Positions 41,011 through 50,104 of a stretch of 64,000 nt of DNA are shown here, piece after piece. The number at the start of each line of letters is the position of its first letter. The stretch's first letter is position 1. The notes below the pieces were generated by a model. That model ran no database searches and had not been told where the DNA came from. It saw only the letters and a list, made by a program, of their open reading frames with translations. The DNA comes from Neisseria subflava (GTDB lineage: Bacteria > Pseudomonadota > Gammaproteobacteria > Burkholderiales > Neisseriaceae): NCBI RefSeq assembly GCF_003044935.1, contig NZ_POXP01000004.1:62001-126000 (forward strand), in the 5' to 3' direction. Position numbers and translations under genes: made by a program.

Positions 41011-41060
41011 TTTACATTTATTTGCAATGATTTTATAAAGACTATGCAAATAAATGTAAA
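41011..41060. repeat. 16-bp perfect inverted repeat between rplL and rpoB
   Basis: TTTACATTTATTTGCA (41011-41026) is followed 18 bases later by its exact complement (41045-41060). It is A/T-rich, located about 65 bp before the rpoB start and just after the rplL attenuator. In minus-strand RNA it would form a long hairpin, a plausible RNase III site by analogy with the E. coli rplL-rpoB gap. Confidence 0.8.
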
Positions 41061-41092
41061 CAATGCCTGATGCTTATTTTAAGAAGCAAAAT

Positions 41093-41118
41093 AAGGCTGG
41101 CAGAAAACTGCCAGCCTT
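41093..41118 (-). terminator. Attenuator/terminator after rplL
   Basis: Perfect 11-bp stem AAGGCTGGCAG (41093-41103) with its complement at 41108-41118, a 4-base loop, then ATTTTG on the minus strand. The weak T run suggests partial termination, which would set the ratio of L7/L12 to polymerase subunits as in E. coli. Confidence 0.8.
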
Positions 41119-41134
41119 CATAGGAAGCATCAAA

Positions 41135-41506
41135 TTATTTGATTTCGACTTTAGCGCCGGCTTCTTCCAGTTGTTTTTGGATGTCTTCAGCTTCAGCTTT
41201 AGAAACACCTTCTTTCAGAGTTTTAGGTGCACCGTCAACGATGTCTTTAGCTTCTTTCAGACCCAGGCCAGTGATAGCGCGGACAACTTTAATCACGCCA
41301 ACTTTTTGATCACCGGCAGAAGCCAATACTACATCAAATTCAGTTTTTTCTTCAGCAGCAGCTGCACCAGCACCTGCAGGACCTGCAACTGCAACGGCAG
41401 CAGCAGAAACGCCAAATTTCTCTTCAAAAGCTTTAACCAGGTCGTTCAATTCCATTACGGTCAAAGAACCAACGGCTTCCAAAATGTCTTCTTTAGTAAT
41501 AGCCAT
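41135..41506 (-). CDS. rplL: 50S ribosomal protein L7/L12
   Basis: 123 residues: N-terminal dimerisation helices, an Ala/Gly/Pro hinge ([11 protein letters not shown]) at about 40-52 and the C-terminal factor-binding domain with K-V-G-V-I-K-V-V-R and G-L-G-L-K-E-A-K-D. Four dimers or more on the L10 stalk. Confidence 0.98.
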   Translation of the reverse strand: MAITKEDILEAVGSLTVMELNDLVKAFEEKFGVSAAAVAVAGPAGAGAAAAEEKTEFDVVLASAGDQKVGVIKVVRAITGLGLKEAKDIVDGAPKTLKEGVSKAEAEDIQKQLEEAGAKVEIK

Positions 41507-41563
41507 GCTATTTTACTCCAAATATTGTATTAAAAAATAATTGATTAAATGAAACAAAATCGA

Positions 41564-42064
41564 TTAAGCGGCTTCTTCGCCAGCTTTTTTCTCTGCCAAA
41601 GCAGCCAAACCACGTGCAAAGCCTGATACAGGAGCTTGCATAACGAACAACAGTTTGGACAACAGTTCTTCGCGGCTTGGAATAGAAGCCAACTCAGCAA
41701 CCTGAGCAGGGTTCATCACTTCGCCATTGTAAGAACCGGCTTTAACGATAATTTTGTCATCTTTTTTCGCGAATTGGTGCAGCACTTTAGCAGCAGCAAC
41801 AGCATCTTCAGAAGCAGCGTAAACCAATGGACCAACCATTTGATCGGCCAAACCTGCGAATGAAGTACCCTCTACTGCGCGACGAGCCAGAGTATTTTTC
41901 AGAACGCGCAAGTAAACGCCTTCTTTACGTGCATTTGCACGAAGCTCAGTCATGCTGGAAACACTGATACCGCGATATTCAGCGACTACGAGAGTTTGAG
42001 CGTTAGCAATTGCTGCGCTAATTTCCTCTACGGCCACTTTCTTGGTTTCAATATTGAGACTCAA
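41564..42064 (-). CDS. rplJ: 50S ribosomal protein L10
   Basis: 166 residues: an N-terminal rRNA-binding domain with V-A-E-Y-R-G-I-S-V and [11 protein letters not shown], and a C-terminal helix that binds L12 dimers. The first codons M-S-L-N-I-E-T-K-K follow GGGAGG. Regulated in other bacteria by L10-L12 binding its own leader. Confidence 0.97.
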   Translation of the reverse strand: MSLNIETKKVAVEEISAAIANAQTLVVAEYRGISVSSMTELRANARKEGVYLRVLKNTLARRAVEGTSFAGLADQMVGPLVYAASEDAVAAAKVLHQFAKKDDKIIVKAGSYNGEVMNPAQVAELASIPSREELLSKLLFVMQAPVSGFARGLAALAEKKAGEEAA

Positions 42065-42286
42065 GGTCTACCTCCCACTGTTTATAAACAGGATACCGAA
42101 TGATATCCCACCAGCGCGGTAACCTAAAAAGACATCTTACAAGCAATCTTGCAATGTGTTTCAGGACTACCGTCTGCGTAGGGCAATTACGATTAAATCT
42201 TACGATCCCTACGGTCTTGGACATCTACTTAATTTTAAGTAGCCCAAATTCAGGCAATCCAAAAAACCGGATCACCTGAAAATTTC
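42065..42286 (-). promoter_or_regulatory. Leader region upstream of rplJ (candidate L10 autoregulatory leader)
   Basis: A 222-bp gap between rplA and rplJ without an open frame. Just after rplA, a hairpin pairs TTCAGG-ATCC with GGAT-CCTGAA (about 42253-42284 on the plus strand). Further on, GACCGTAGGGATCGTAAGAT and CCTACG segments can form a multi-branched fold. The position and size fit the L10-leader class; the structure is inferred by eye only. Confidence 0.5.
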
Positions 42287-42982
42287 TTAGTTGTTCACGC
42301 TTGCAGTATCAACGCGAACACCCAAACCCATAGTGCTGGATACAGCAACTTTTTTCAGGTACTGGCCTTTAGCAGCAGCAGGTTTGGCTTTAACGATAGC
42401 ATCCAGCAACGCATTGAAGTTTTCTTTCAAGTCAGCTTCAGCGAAAGAAGCACGACCGATAGTTGCGTGAACGATACCGGCTTTATCTGTACGGTATTGT
42501 ACTTGACCTGCTTTTGCATTTTTAACTGCTTCAGCAACGTTAGGAGTAACAGTACCTACTTTAGGGTTTGGCATCAGGCCACGAGGACCCAAGATGGTAC
42601 CCAATTGACCAACGATACGCATTGCATCAGGAGAAGCAATAACAACGTCAAAGTTCAGGTTACCAGCTTTGATTTCAGCGGCCAGATCTTCAAAACCAAC
42701 AATATCTGCACCAGCTTCTTTAGCAGCATCTGCATTTGCACCTTGAGTAAACACAGCTACGCGAGTTGTTTTACCGGTACCTTTAGGCAGAACGACTGAA
42801 CCACGAATAACTTGGTCAGATTTACGAGGATCAACACCCAAGTTGAAAGATACGTCAACAGACTCGTCAAATTTAGCAGTAGCAGCTTTTTTAACCAAAG
42901 CAATTGCTTCATCGATTGCGTACAGTTTATTAGCTTCAACAGAAGAGCGAAGAGCTTTCAAGCGTTTAGATACTTTAGCCAT
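42287..42982 (-). CDS. rplA: 50S ribosomal protein L1
   Basis: 231 residues: [25 protein letters not shown] and the C-terminal [12 protein letters not shown]. Forms the L1 stalk and can repress its own operon. Start overlaps the rplK stop by one base (TAATG). Confidence 0.98.
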   Translation of the reverse strand: MAKVSKRLKALRSSVEANKLYAIDEAIALVKKAATAKFDESVDVSFNLGVDPRKSDQVIRGSVVLPKGTGKTTRVAVFTQGANADAAKEAGADIVGFEDLAAEIKAGNLNFDVVIASPDAMRIVGQLGTILGPRGLMPNPKVGTVTPNVAEAVKNAKAGQVQYRTDKAGIVHATIGRASFAEADLKENFNALLDAIVKAKPAAAKGQYLKKVAVSSTMGLGVRVDTASVNN

Positions 42983-43416
42983 TATACAACACCCTCCACA
43001 TCCAAGCCCATTGAGCGAGCAGAGCCGGCGATAGTACGAACAGCCGCATCCAAGTCAGCAGCAGTCAAATCAGGCTCTTTAGTTTTAGCAATTTCTTCCA
43101 ACTGAGCGCGGGTCAATTTACCCACTTTGTTAGTCAGAGGATTAGAACTACCTTTTTGCAGACCAGCAGCTTTTTTCAACAAGATAGAAGCTGGTGGGGT
43201 TTTCATCACAAATGTGAATGATTTATCTGCAAATGCGGTGATCACGACTGGAATTGGCAAACCAGGTTCCATACCTTGGGTTGCAGCATTAAATGCTTTA
43301 CAGAATTCCATGATATTTAAACCACGTTGACCCAAAGCAGGACCAACTGGGGGAGATGGATTGGCTTTACCTGCAGGAATTTGCAGTTTGATGTAGCCGA
43401 TAATTTTCTTTGCCAC
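42982..43416 (-). CDS. rplK: 50S ribosomal protein L11
   Basis: 144 residues starting at GTG 43416 with AGGAG upstream: [20 protein letters not shown] and [11 protein letters not shown]. Binds the GTPase-associated region of 23S rRNA. Preceded by its own promoter with a homopolymer spacer. Confidence 0.97.
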
Positions 43417-43477
43417 TTAAGGACTCCTAAAAACGGGTATAACGCGGAACCATTCCGCTTCCCAAACAGAATTTGCG

Positions 43478-43506
43478 ATTATATCCGCTTAAAAAAAAAA
43501 TTTCAA
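43478..43506 (-). promoter_or_regulatory. Promoter of rplKA with a T10 tract in the spacer
   Basis: On the minus strand TTGAAA (43506-43501) and TATAAT (43483-43478) are exactly 17 bp apart. Ten of the 17 spacer bases, adjoining the -35 box, are an uninterrupted run of T (A10 on the plus strand at 43491-43500). A change in tract length would alter promoter spacing directly. The leader to rplK would be about 55 bases. Confidence 0.8.
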
Positions 43507-43520
43507 GCGAATTAAACCAC

Positions 43521-44054
43521 TTAAATCTTTTCAACCTGACCGAACTCTAATTCAACCGGTGTTTCACGACCAAAAATCTGAACTGAAACACGCAGTCTAT
43601 TACGCTCGTAGTTAACCTCATCAACAATTCCATTGAAATCAGCAAATGGACCTTCATTCACACGAACCTGCTGACCAACCTCAAATTCAACTTTTGGTTT
43701 TGGCTTCTCAACACCTGTTTTGGCTTGTTGCAAAATAGCATCTGCATCTTTTTGAGAAATTGGGATTGGACGATTTCCGCTACCACCTACAAAACCATTT
43801 ACTCGAGGGGTACTCTTAACCAAGTGCCATGAATCATCGGTCATTTCCATTTCAACCAACACATAGCCTGGATAGAATTTACGCTCACTGATGGTTTTTC
43901 GGCCATTCTTGATATCTACCACTTCCTCTACAGGAACGAGAATCTGACCGAAATATTCTTCCATGTTTTCACGAGCAATACGCTCTTTCAATGTTTTTTG
44001 AACATTTTTCTCGAAACCGGAATAGGCCTGTACCACATACCAACGCTTTGACAT
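43521..44054 (-). CDS. nusG: Transcription termination/antitermination factor NusG
   Basis: 177 residues: an NGN domain starting [14 protein letters not shown] and a C-terminal KOW domain with [16 protein letters not shown]. It binds polymerase and links it to Rho or the ribosome (via S10). It follows secE by 2 bp. Confidence 0.98.
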   Translation of the reverse strand: MSKRWYVVQAYSGFEKNVQKTLKERIARENMEEYFGQILVPVEEVVDIKNGRKTISERKFYPGYVLVEMEMTDDSWHLVKSTPRVNGFVGGSGNRPIPISQKDADAILQQAKTGVEKPKPKVEFEVGQQVRVNEGPFADFNGIVDEVNYERNRLRVSVQIFGRETPVELEFGQVEKI

Positions 44055-44056
44055 CT

Positions 44057-44332
44057 TTACCCTTTCCTATTTAATAAAACATCAAAAAACAACCATGAAA
44101 TAATTGTATCTGCCGCATAAATGAAGGCTGCTAAAACTGCAACGAAGATAATCACAAATACAGTCATTTTAACCGCTTCATCACGACTCGGCCAAACTAC
44201 CTTCTTAAACTCAGTCCAAGAGCTCTTAAAATATGCAAACAGACCTTCTTTCTTTTCAGGAGCCGGCTTATTACTTACCACAACTTCCTTTTTCTGATGG
44301 CCTTCTTTGCGTCCAGACGGATGTTCTGTCAT
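44057..44332 (-). CDS. secE: Protein translocase subunit SecE
   Basis: 91 residues: a charged N-terminus of about 35 residues, an amphipathic segment [15 protein letters not shown] and one membrane helix ([16 protein letters not shown]). This is the single-helix form, unlike the three-helix E. coli protein. Operon partner of nusG. Confidence 0.95.
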   Translation of the reverse strand: MTEHPSGRKEGHQKKEVVVSNKPAPEKKEGLFAYFKSSWTEFKKVVWPSRDEAVKMTVFVIIFVAVLAAFIYAADTIISWLFFDVLLNRKG

Positions 44333-44425
44333 CTTTACTCACTTATCAATACCCCACCCGCCTTCATTTTAGATAGCGGTATTGATCCATTAATTAATTC
44401 CAAATAATCTTAGAACTTAAGTACA

Positions 44426-44460
44426 AAAAAATTAACCGGCACAAGGCCGGTTAATTTTTT
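44426..44460 (-). terminator. Terminator after tRNA-Trp
   Basis: A 15-bp stem (44426-44440 with 44446-44460) with core ACCGGC/GCCGGT and A/T flanks. It begins four bases after the encoded CCA of tRNA-Trp and separates the tRNA-tuf unit from secE-nusG. I did not find a confident promoter for secE in 44333-44424. Confidence 0.88.
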
Positions 44461-44463
44461 ATT

Positions 44464-44539
44464 TGGCAGGCCAAGAGGGTCTCGAACCCCCAACCCTCGG
44501 TTTTGGAGACCGATACTCTACCAATTGAGCTATTGGCCT
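44464..44539 (-). tRNA. tRNA-Trp (CCA)
   Basis: A 76-nt cloverleaf on the minus strand. It starts AGGCCAATAGCTCAATTGG, has anticodon loop CTCCAAA (anticodon CCA) and an encoded 3' CCA. It lies six bases after the second tuf gene, in the tRNA-tuf-tRNA-secE-nusG order also known from other beta- and gammaproteobacteria. Confidence 0.95.
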
Positions 44540-44545
44540 CTAAAC

Positions 44546-45730
44546 TTAAGCGATTACAGAAGAAACCACACCCGCACCTACGGTACGACCACCTTCGCGA
44601 ATCGCAAAGCGCAGACCTTCTTCCATAGCGATAGGCGCAATCAGTTCTACAGTAATGGTTACGTTCTCACCTGGCATTACCATTTCTACGCCTTCTTCCA
44701 AAGTAACTGCACCAGTTACGTCAGTAGTACGGAAGTAGAATTGTGGACGGTAGTTAGCAAAGAATGGAGTGTGACGACCACCCTCTTCTTTGCTCAGTAC
44801 GTATACTTCTGCTTTGAACTTGGTGTGAGGAGTGATCGTACCTGGTTTAGCCAATACTTGACCACGCTCTACGTCTTCACGTTTAGTACCACGCAGCAAT
44901 ACACCTACGTTGTCACCAGCTTGACCTTCGTCCAGCAGTTTGCGGAACATTTCAACACCGGTACAAGTGGTTTTTTGAGTTTCTTTCAGACCTACGATTT
45001 CGATCTCGTCACCAACGTGGATGATACCGCGCTCTACACGACCAGTTACTACTGTACCACGGCCAGAGATAGAGAATACGTCTTCGATAGGCAACAAGAA
45101 AGGTTTGTCCACAGCACGCTCAGGTGTTGGGATGTAGCTGTCCAAAGCAGCAGCCAATTCGAAGATTTTTTCTTCGTAACCAGCGTCACCTTCCAAAGCT
45201 TTCAGTGCAGAACCTTGTACGATTGGGCAGTCATCGCCTGGGAAGTCGTAGCTTGACAACAAGTCACGGATTTCCATTTCAACCAGTTCCAACAACTCGG
45301 CATCGTCAACCATGTCGCATTTATTCATGAATACGATGATGTAAGGCACACCTACTTGGCGAGCCAACAGGATGTGTTCGCGAGTTTGTGGCATAGGACC
45401 GTCAGCTGCGGAACATACCAAGATCGCGCCGTCCATTTGGGCAGCACCGGTAATCATGTTTTTAACGTAGTCGGCGTGGCCCGGGCAGTCTACGTGTGCG
45501 TAGTGACGGGTTTCAGTTTCGTATTCTACGTGTGAGGTATTAATGGTAATACCACGAGCTTTTTCTTCAGGAGCGTTGTCGATTTGGTCGTAAGCTTTTG
45601 CAGCGCCACCGAATTTTTTAGCCAAAATAGTAGTCAAAGCAGCAGTCAGAGTGGTTTTACCATGGTCAACGTGACCGATGGTGCCAACGTTTACGTGCGG
45701 TTTGCTACGTTCAAATTTTTCCTTAGCCAT
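44546..45730 (-). CDS. tuf: Elongation factor Tu (copy 2, tRNA operon)
   Basis: 394 residues, identical in protein sequence to copy 1 (27749-28933), with the same GTPase motifs. Flanking sequences of the two copies differ immediately outside the gene, so identity ends at the coding boundaries, as expected from gene conversion. Cotranscribed behind tRNA-Tyr, -Gly and -Thr. Confidence 0.98.
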   Translation of the reverse strand: MAKEKFERSKPHVNVGTIGHVDHGKTTLTAALTTILAKKFGGAAKAYDQIDNAPEEKARGITINTSHVEYETETRHYAHVDCPGHADYVKNMITGAAQMDGAILVCSAADGPMPQTREHILLARQVGVPYIIVFMNKCDMVDDAELLELVEMEIRDLLSSYDFPGDDCPIVQGSALKALEGDAGYEEKIFELAAALDSYIPTPERAVDKPFLLPIEDVFSISGRGTVVTGRVERGIIHVGDEIEIVGLKETQKTTCTGVEMFRKLLDEGQAGDNVGVLLRGTKREDVERGQVLAKPGTITPHTKFKAEVYVLSKEEGGRHTPFFANYRPQFYFRTTDVTGAVTLEEGVEMVMPGENVTITVELIAPIAMEEGLRFAIREGGRTVGAGVVSSVIA

Positions 45731-45778
45731 GGCAATATCCTATAATCTAAGCTTTTAAAAGAAAGGGTAATAATGAGA

Positions 45779-45853
<75 letters not shown>

Positions 45854-45862
45854 GAAATTGTT

Positions 45863-45936
45863 TGGAGCGGGTGAAGGGAATCGAACCCTCACCGTAAGCT
45901 TGGAAGGCTTCTGCTCTACCATTGAGCTACACCCGC
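45863..45936 (-). tRNA. tRNA-Gly (UCC)
   Basis: A 74-nt cloverleaf: GCGGGTGTAGCTCAATGG, anticodon loop CTTCCAA (anticodon TCC), encoded CCA with a U discriminator. It is between tRNA-Tyr and tRNA-Thr. Confidence 0.95.
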
Positions 45937-45967
45937 ATACTCACTATTTGCTCCAAGTAAGAATTTT

Positions 45968-46051
45968 TGGTGGAGGGAGAAGGATTCGAACCTTCGAAGC
46001 TCACGCAACAGATTTACAGTCTGCCCCCTTTGACCGCTCGGGAATCCCTCC
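45968..46051 (-). tRNA. tRNA-Tyr (GUA)
   Basis: An 84-nt class II tRNA with a long variable arm: GGAGGGATTCCCGAGCGG, anticodon GTA in CTGTAAA, encoded CCA. First gene of the tRNA-tuf transcript. Confidence 0.95.
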
Positions 46052-46064
46052 AAAAGAGAACACT

Positions 46065-46093
46065 AGTTTATTGGCAACTCAGATTTCCGTCAA
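46065..46093 (-). promoter_or_regulatory. Promoter of the tRNA-Tyr/Gly/Thr-tuf operon
   Basis: Minus-strand TTGACG (46093-46088) and TAAACT (46070-46065), spacer 17 bp, 14 bases before tRNA-Tyr. A run of eight A's on the transcribed strand sits just upstream of the -35 box, UP-element-like. The -35 box is the same as that of tRNA-Lys. Confidence 0.82.
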
Positions 46094-46149
46094 GATTTTT
46101 TTTCATTTATTTCTTTAAAAATATCCAAGCTTTTGCTTTTAAACACTAT

Positions 46150-46491
<342 letters not shown>

Positions 46492-46523
46492 TTACACCTT
46501 GGGAATGATTCTCAAATTCCATA

Positions 46524-47096
46524 CTATTCAGCAACTTGCAAATAGAGCAACAATTCAAACCTACTCATTCCCGCCTTTCCTTCCCGATAAATTTCCAGCC
46601 AATCCGGTTTTTCAGGCAGCTTTCTTGCTTCAATATAGACCATTGCCCCATTTTTCAAGTGGCTTTGCAATCGGATAAACAGATTTTGCCAATCTTCCCA
46701 TGCAAACGGCGGATCAAGAAATACGACATCAAATTTTTCAGACGGCCTTGCCAGATAAGCCATGCCGTCTGAACACACGATTTCTACTTGTTTCAAACCT
46801 AATTCTCGGATATTTTTCTGAAGCGTTTGAACAGTTTGGCGGTGGTTATCGACCATTACCACTTTTGCCGCATTACGAGAAGCAGCCTCCATTCCCAAAG
46901 CACCGCTACCGCTGAATAAATCCAATACTGTTTTACCGGTTAAATCCTGACCCAGCCAGTTAAACAATTTTTCACGCACGCTGTCAGGTGTCGGGCGCAG
47001 ACCATCTGCAGATAAAAATGTTAACTTTCGTCCCCTACATTGTCCGCCAATGATACGTACTTGATTGCTGTGTTTGGAATGTTTGTTGTTTGCCAT
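46524..47096 (-). CDS. rsmD: 16S rRNA (guanine966-N2)-methyltransferase RsmD
   Basis: 190 residues. I-G-G-Q-C-R-G-R-K-L and R-P-T-P-D-S-V-R-E-K-L-F-N-W are RsmD signatures. The SAM motif D-L-F-S-G-S-G-A-L-G is at about 60-69 and the catalytic D-P-P-F at about 127-130. It modifies G966 of 16S rRNA. Two uptake sequences lie inside: an AG form (46737-46748) and an AT form (46762-46773). Confidence 0.95.
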   Translation of the reverse strand: MANNKHSKHSNQVRIIGGQCRGRKLTFLSADGLRPTPDSVREKLFNWLGQDLTGKTVLDLFSGSGALGMEAASRNAAKVVMVDNHRQTVQTLQKNIRELGLKQVEIVCSDGMAYLARPSEKFDVVFLDPPFAWEDWQNLFIRLQSHLKNGAMVYIEARKLPEKPDWLEIYREGKAGMSRFELLLYLQVAE

Positions 47097-47186
47097 AATT
47101 CTTAAAAAGATGCCGATTTTTCAGACGGCCTCAATTATATAGTGAAACTGCTATCAAACCGTATTCCCCTTTATCTTTTCAATACA

Positions 47187-47225
47187 AAAAGCCGTCTGAA
47201 AATCATTTTTCAAACGGCCTTTTTC
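47187..47225 (-). terminator. Degenerate DUS hairpin after topA
   Basis: AAAAAGCCGTCTGAAAA faces TTTTTCAAACGGCCTTTTT across a short loop. One arm carries an AA-prefixed uptake sequence and the other has a G-to-A change in the core, so the stem has mismatches. Located about 18 bp after the topA stop. Confidence 0.65.
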
Positions 47226-47243
47226 TATCCAAGCTTTAACAAA

Positions 47244-49550
47244 TTATTCCTTCGGTGCAGGCGGTTCAATCTGTTCTTTCCAGCCGCATTCTTTTTGCGG
47301 GCAGACTTTTTCCACGCCCCAGCGTTTGGTGGTTTTGATGGTCAAAACCGGCCATGCGCATTTTGGACAGGTTTCTGCAATGGGTGGATTCCATGTGGCG
47401 TAGTTGCAGTCGGGATAGGTACTGCAACTGTAAAACAGTTTGCCGTAACGGGATTTGCGCTCGACGAGGTTGCCTTTTTTGCATTGCGGGCATTGGACAC
47501 CGGTATCTTTCGGTTTTTCCAGCGGTTCAACGTGTTTGCATTTCGGATAGTTGGCGCAACCGATGAATTTGCTGCCGGTACGGCTGTATTTGTACACCAG
47601 ACGACCGCCGCATTTCGGGCATTCGCGTCCGTCAAGTTCGGCTTGTTCTGCTTCCGCTTTGGCGATGCGTTCAGCAGCTTCCTCTGCAGTTTCATTGACA
47701 TTGCGCGTGTAGCTGCACTCGGGATAACCGGCACACGCGACGAAACGACCCATTTTGCCGAATTTGATTTGCAGTTTGTGTTCGCCGCATTTCGGACAGG
47801 TTTCGTCAAGTTCCTGCGTGGTAAATTTGGCGCGTTCGATGCCTTCTTTTTCTTCCACTTGCTTGATGAACGGCTTCCAGAATTTGTCCATCACGGGAAT
47901 CCATTGGCGTTTGCCGTTGGCAATTTCGTCAAGCTGGTCTTCGAGTTTGGCGGTAAAGTGGTAGTCGACGTATTGGGCGAAGTGTTCGGTCAAGAATTTA
48001 TTGACGATGTCGCCTGTATCGGTAGGCATGAAGCGTTTTTGCTCAAGGGTAACGTATTCGCGGTCTTTGAGCGTGGAGATGATACTGGCGTAGGTTGAAG
48101 GGCGACCAATGCCGTATTCTTCGAGAGCTTTAACCAACGTGGCTTCGTTGTAGCGCGGCGGCGGAGTGGTGAAGTGTTGTTCGCCGTAAAGTTTGTCAAC
48201 CGGCAATTTATCGCCTTCGCTCATTTCGGGCAGTTTTTTGCTGTCTTCACTCTCTTCGTCGTCACTGCTTTCTTCATACACGCTCAAAAAGCCTGCGAAG
48301 GTTTGCACTTGTCCGGTTACGCGGAATACGCCTTTTCCGACGGTAATATCGACGGTGGTTTGGTCGAATTTGGCGGGCGTCATCTGACAGGCAACGGTGC
48401 GCTGCCAAATCATTTGGTACAGTTTGAACTGGTCTGCGCTCAAGAAGGGTTTGACGCTTTCGGGCGTGCGGTACACGGAAGTCGGACGGATCGCTTCGTG
48501 TGCTTCTTGGGCGTTTTTGGATTTGGTTTTGTACTGCTTGGCGGCACTCGGCAGATATTCTTTGCCGATTTTGTTTTCGATGTAATGGCGGATTTCGGTT
48601 AACGCTTCATCAGCCAAATTCACGCTGTCGGTACGCATATAGGTAATCAGACCGATGGCGCCCTGCCCTACGTCTATACCTTCATAAAGCTGTTGGGCGG
48701 TACGCATGGTGCGGTCGGTGGTAAAGCCGAGTTTGCGCACAGCATCCTGCTGCATGGTTGATGTCGTAAACGGCGCGGCAGGATTGCGGCTGCGCTTTTT
48801 CTTTTCAATGGCGGTAACGACGGCCTCTTTGCCTTCGAGTTCTTTCAACACATCGGCTTGCGCAGCTTCATTCGGCAGGTCGAATTGTTCGAGTTTTGCG
48901 CCGTTGTATTGGGCGAGTTTGGCGGTAAACTTACTGCGGCCTTTGTGGCTGTCGAGATGCACCGTCCAATATTCCTGCGCTTCAAACGCGCGGATTTCGT
49001 TTTCGCGTTCGCAAATCAGGCGCAAAGCAGGGCTTTGCACACGGCCTGCACTCAAACCGCGGCGGATTTTTTTCCACAATAATGGCGAGAGGTTGAAACC
49101 TACAAGATAGTCCAAAGCACGACGGGCTTGTTGCGCATCGACCAAGTCCATTTCGATTTCGCGCGGATGGGCAACCGCATCGAGCACGGCGTTTTTGGTG
49201 ATTTCGTGAAACACGACACGCTGCGGCTTAATGTTTTTCAAGCCGCGTTTGGATTTGAGGATTTCCAAAAGATGCCAAGAAATGGCTTCGCCTTCCCTAT
49301 CCGGGTCAGTTGCAAGGTAGATGTTTTCAGCTTCTTTGGCACCGGCAACGATGGCATCAACGTGTTTGCTGTTGCGGCTGATCAATTGGTATTTCATGGC
49401 AAAGCCATTGTCGGGATCGACTGCTCCGCTTTTCGGAACCAAATCGCGGACGTGGCCGTAAGACGCCAAGATTTCAAAATCACCGCCCAGATATTTTTTC
49501 AGGGTTTTGGCTTTGGACGGGGATTCGACGATTAATAGGTTTTTCGCCAT
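47244..49550 (-). CDS. topA: DNA topoisomerase I (type IA)
   Basis: 768 residues; relaxes negative supercoils. The TOPRIM domain starts K-N-L-L-I-V-E-S-P-S-K-A and holds D-P-D-R-E at 82-86. The catalytic tyrosine is Y304 in L-I-T-Y-M-R-T-D-S. Four C-terminal zinc ribbons follow from about residue 585 on, each with a C-P-x-C start. Next to smg and dprA, a conserved proteobacterial grouping. Confidence 0.97.
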   Translation of the reverse strand: MAKNLLIVESPSKAKTLKKYLGGDFEILASYGHVRDLVPKSGAVDPDNGFAMKYQLISRNSKHVDAIVAGAKEAENIYLATDPDREGEAISWHLLEILKSKRGLKNIKPQRVVFHEITKNAVLDAVAHPREIEMDLVDAQQARRALDYLVGFNLSPLLWKKIRRGLSAGRVQSPALRLICERENEIRAFEAQEYWTVHLDSHKGRSKFTAKLAQYNGAKLEQFDLPNEAAQADVLKELEGKEAVVTAIEKKKRSRNPAAPFTTSTMQQDAVRKLGFTTDRTMRTAQQLYEGIDVGQGAIGLITYMRTDSVNLADEALTEIRHYIENKIGKEYLPSAAKQYKTKSKNAQEAHEAIRPTSVYRTPESVKPFLSADQFKLYQMIWQRTVACQMTPAKFDQTTVDITVGKGVFRVTGQVQTFAGFLSVYEESSDDEESEDSKKLPEMSEGDKLPVDKLYGEQHFTTPPPRYNEATLVKALEEYGIGRPSTYASIISTLKDREYVTLEQKRFMPTDTGDIVNKFLTEHFAQYVDYHFTAKLEDQLDEIANGKRQWIPVMDKFWKPFIKQVEEKEGIERAKFTTQELDETCPKCGEHKLQIKFGKMGRFVACAGYPECSYTRNVNETAEEAAERIAKAEAEQAELDGRECPKCGGRLVYKYSRTGSKFIGCANYPKCKHVEPLEKPKDTGVQCPQCKKGNLVERKSRYGKLFYSCSTYPDCNYATWNPPIAETCPKCAWPVLTIKTTKRWGVEKVCPQKECGWKEQIEPPAPKE

Positions 49551-49582
49551 TGTTGTTCTCTTTTGGATGTATTGGATTTATG

Positions 49583-49617
49583 TTTCAGACGGCCTTTATT
49601 ATTGAGGCCGTCTGAAA
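49583..49617. repeat. Inverted uptake-sequence pair between topA and smg
   Basis: A 13-bp stem (49583-49595 with 49605-49617) of two AG-type uptake sequences with a 9-base loop. A weak terminator at best for smg, since the T run is missing on the minus strand. Confidence 0.7.
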
Positions 49618-49624
49618 AAAGGTT

Positions 49625-50080
49625 TTAGTGCATCACGTTTTGTCCGGTCAATGCACTCATCAAGTCGTCGCCTATCAGGACGGGCAACTCGCTCTTGTGC
49701 ATCCACAACACCAGCAATACCAACACTTTGGCGGTATCGAGGGTAATTTCGTCCGATGGAATATGCATCAGGGCGTGAATGACGATTTCGCGTTGCTCAT
49801 AAGTAATTGCGTGTTCGGCAACCAGATACTGCATCAAGCCCATGACTTCCTGCGGCAGGTTTTCAGCTTCTTCACGGCAGAATACGCGCAGGGAATCGCT
49901 GTTAAACGGCTCGGCATAAAATTCGGACGTATTGAACAAGACTTCCATCATCATCAATGTATTGCCGATTTCCGTAGCGTCAAAACCTGCATCTTCCAGC
50001 AGGCGACCCAAATCTTCCGGAGGCGGACAGTTGTCGAAATCTTGGAAGTGTTCGATTAAATAGGCAATGACTTCGGTCAT
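49625..50080 (-). CDS. smg: Smg family protein (DUF494)
   Basis: 151 residues, start [12 protein letters not shown], highly acidic, with [11 protein letters not shown] and a C-terminal helical region. Smg proteins are conserved beside dprA/topA; the biochemical function is not established. It lies 24 bp after dprA. Confidence 0.9.
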   Translation of the reverse strand: MTEVIAYLIEHFQDFDNCPPPEDLGRLLEDAGFDATEIGNTLMMMEVLFNTSEFYAEPFNSDSLRVFCREEAENLPQEVMGLMQYLVAEHAITYEQREIVIHALMHIPSDEITLDTAKVLVLLVLWMHKSELPVLIGDDLMSALTGQNVMH

Positions 50081-50104
50081 GCTGGTTCCTTAAATATAGA
50101 TAAT

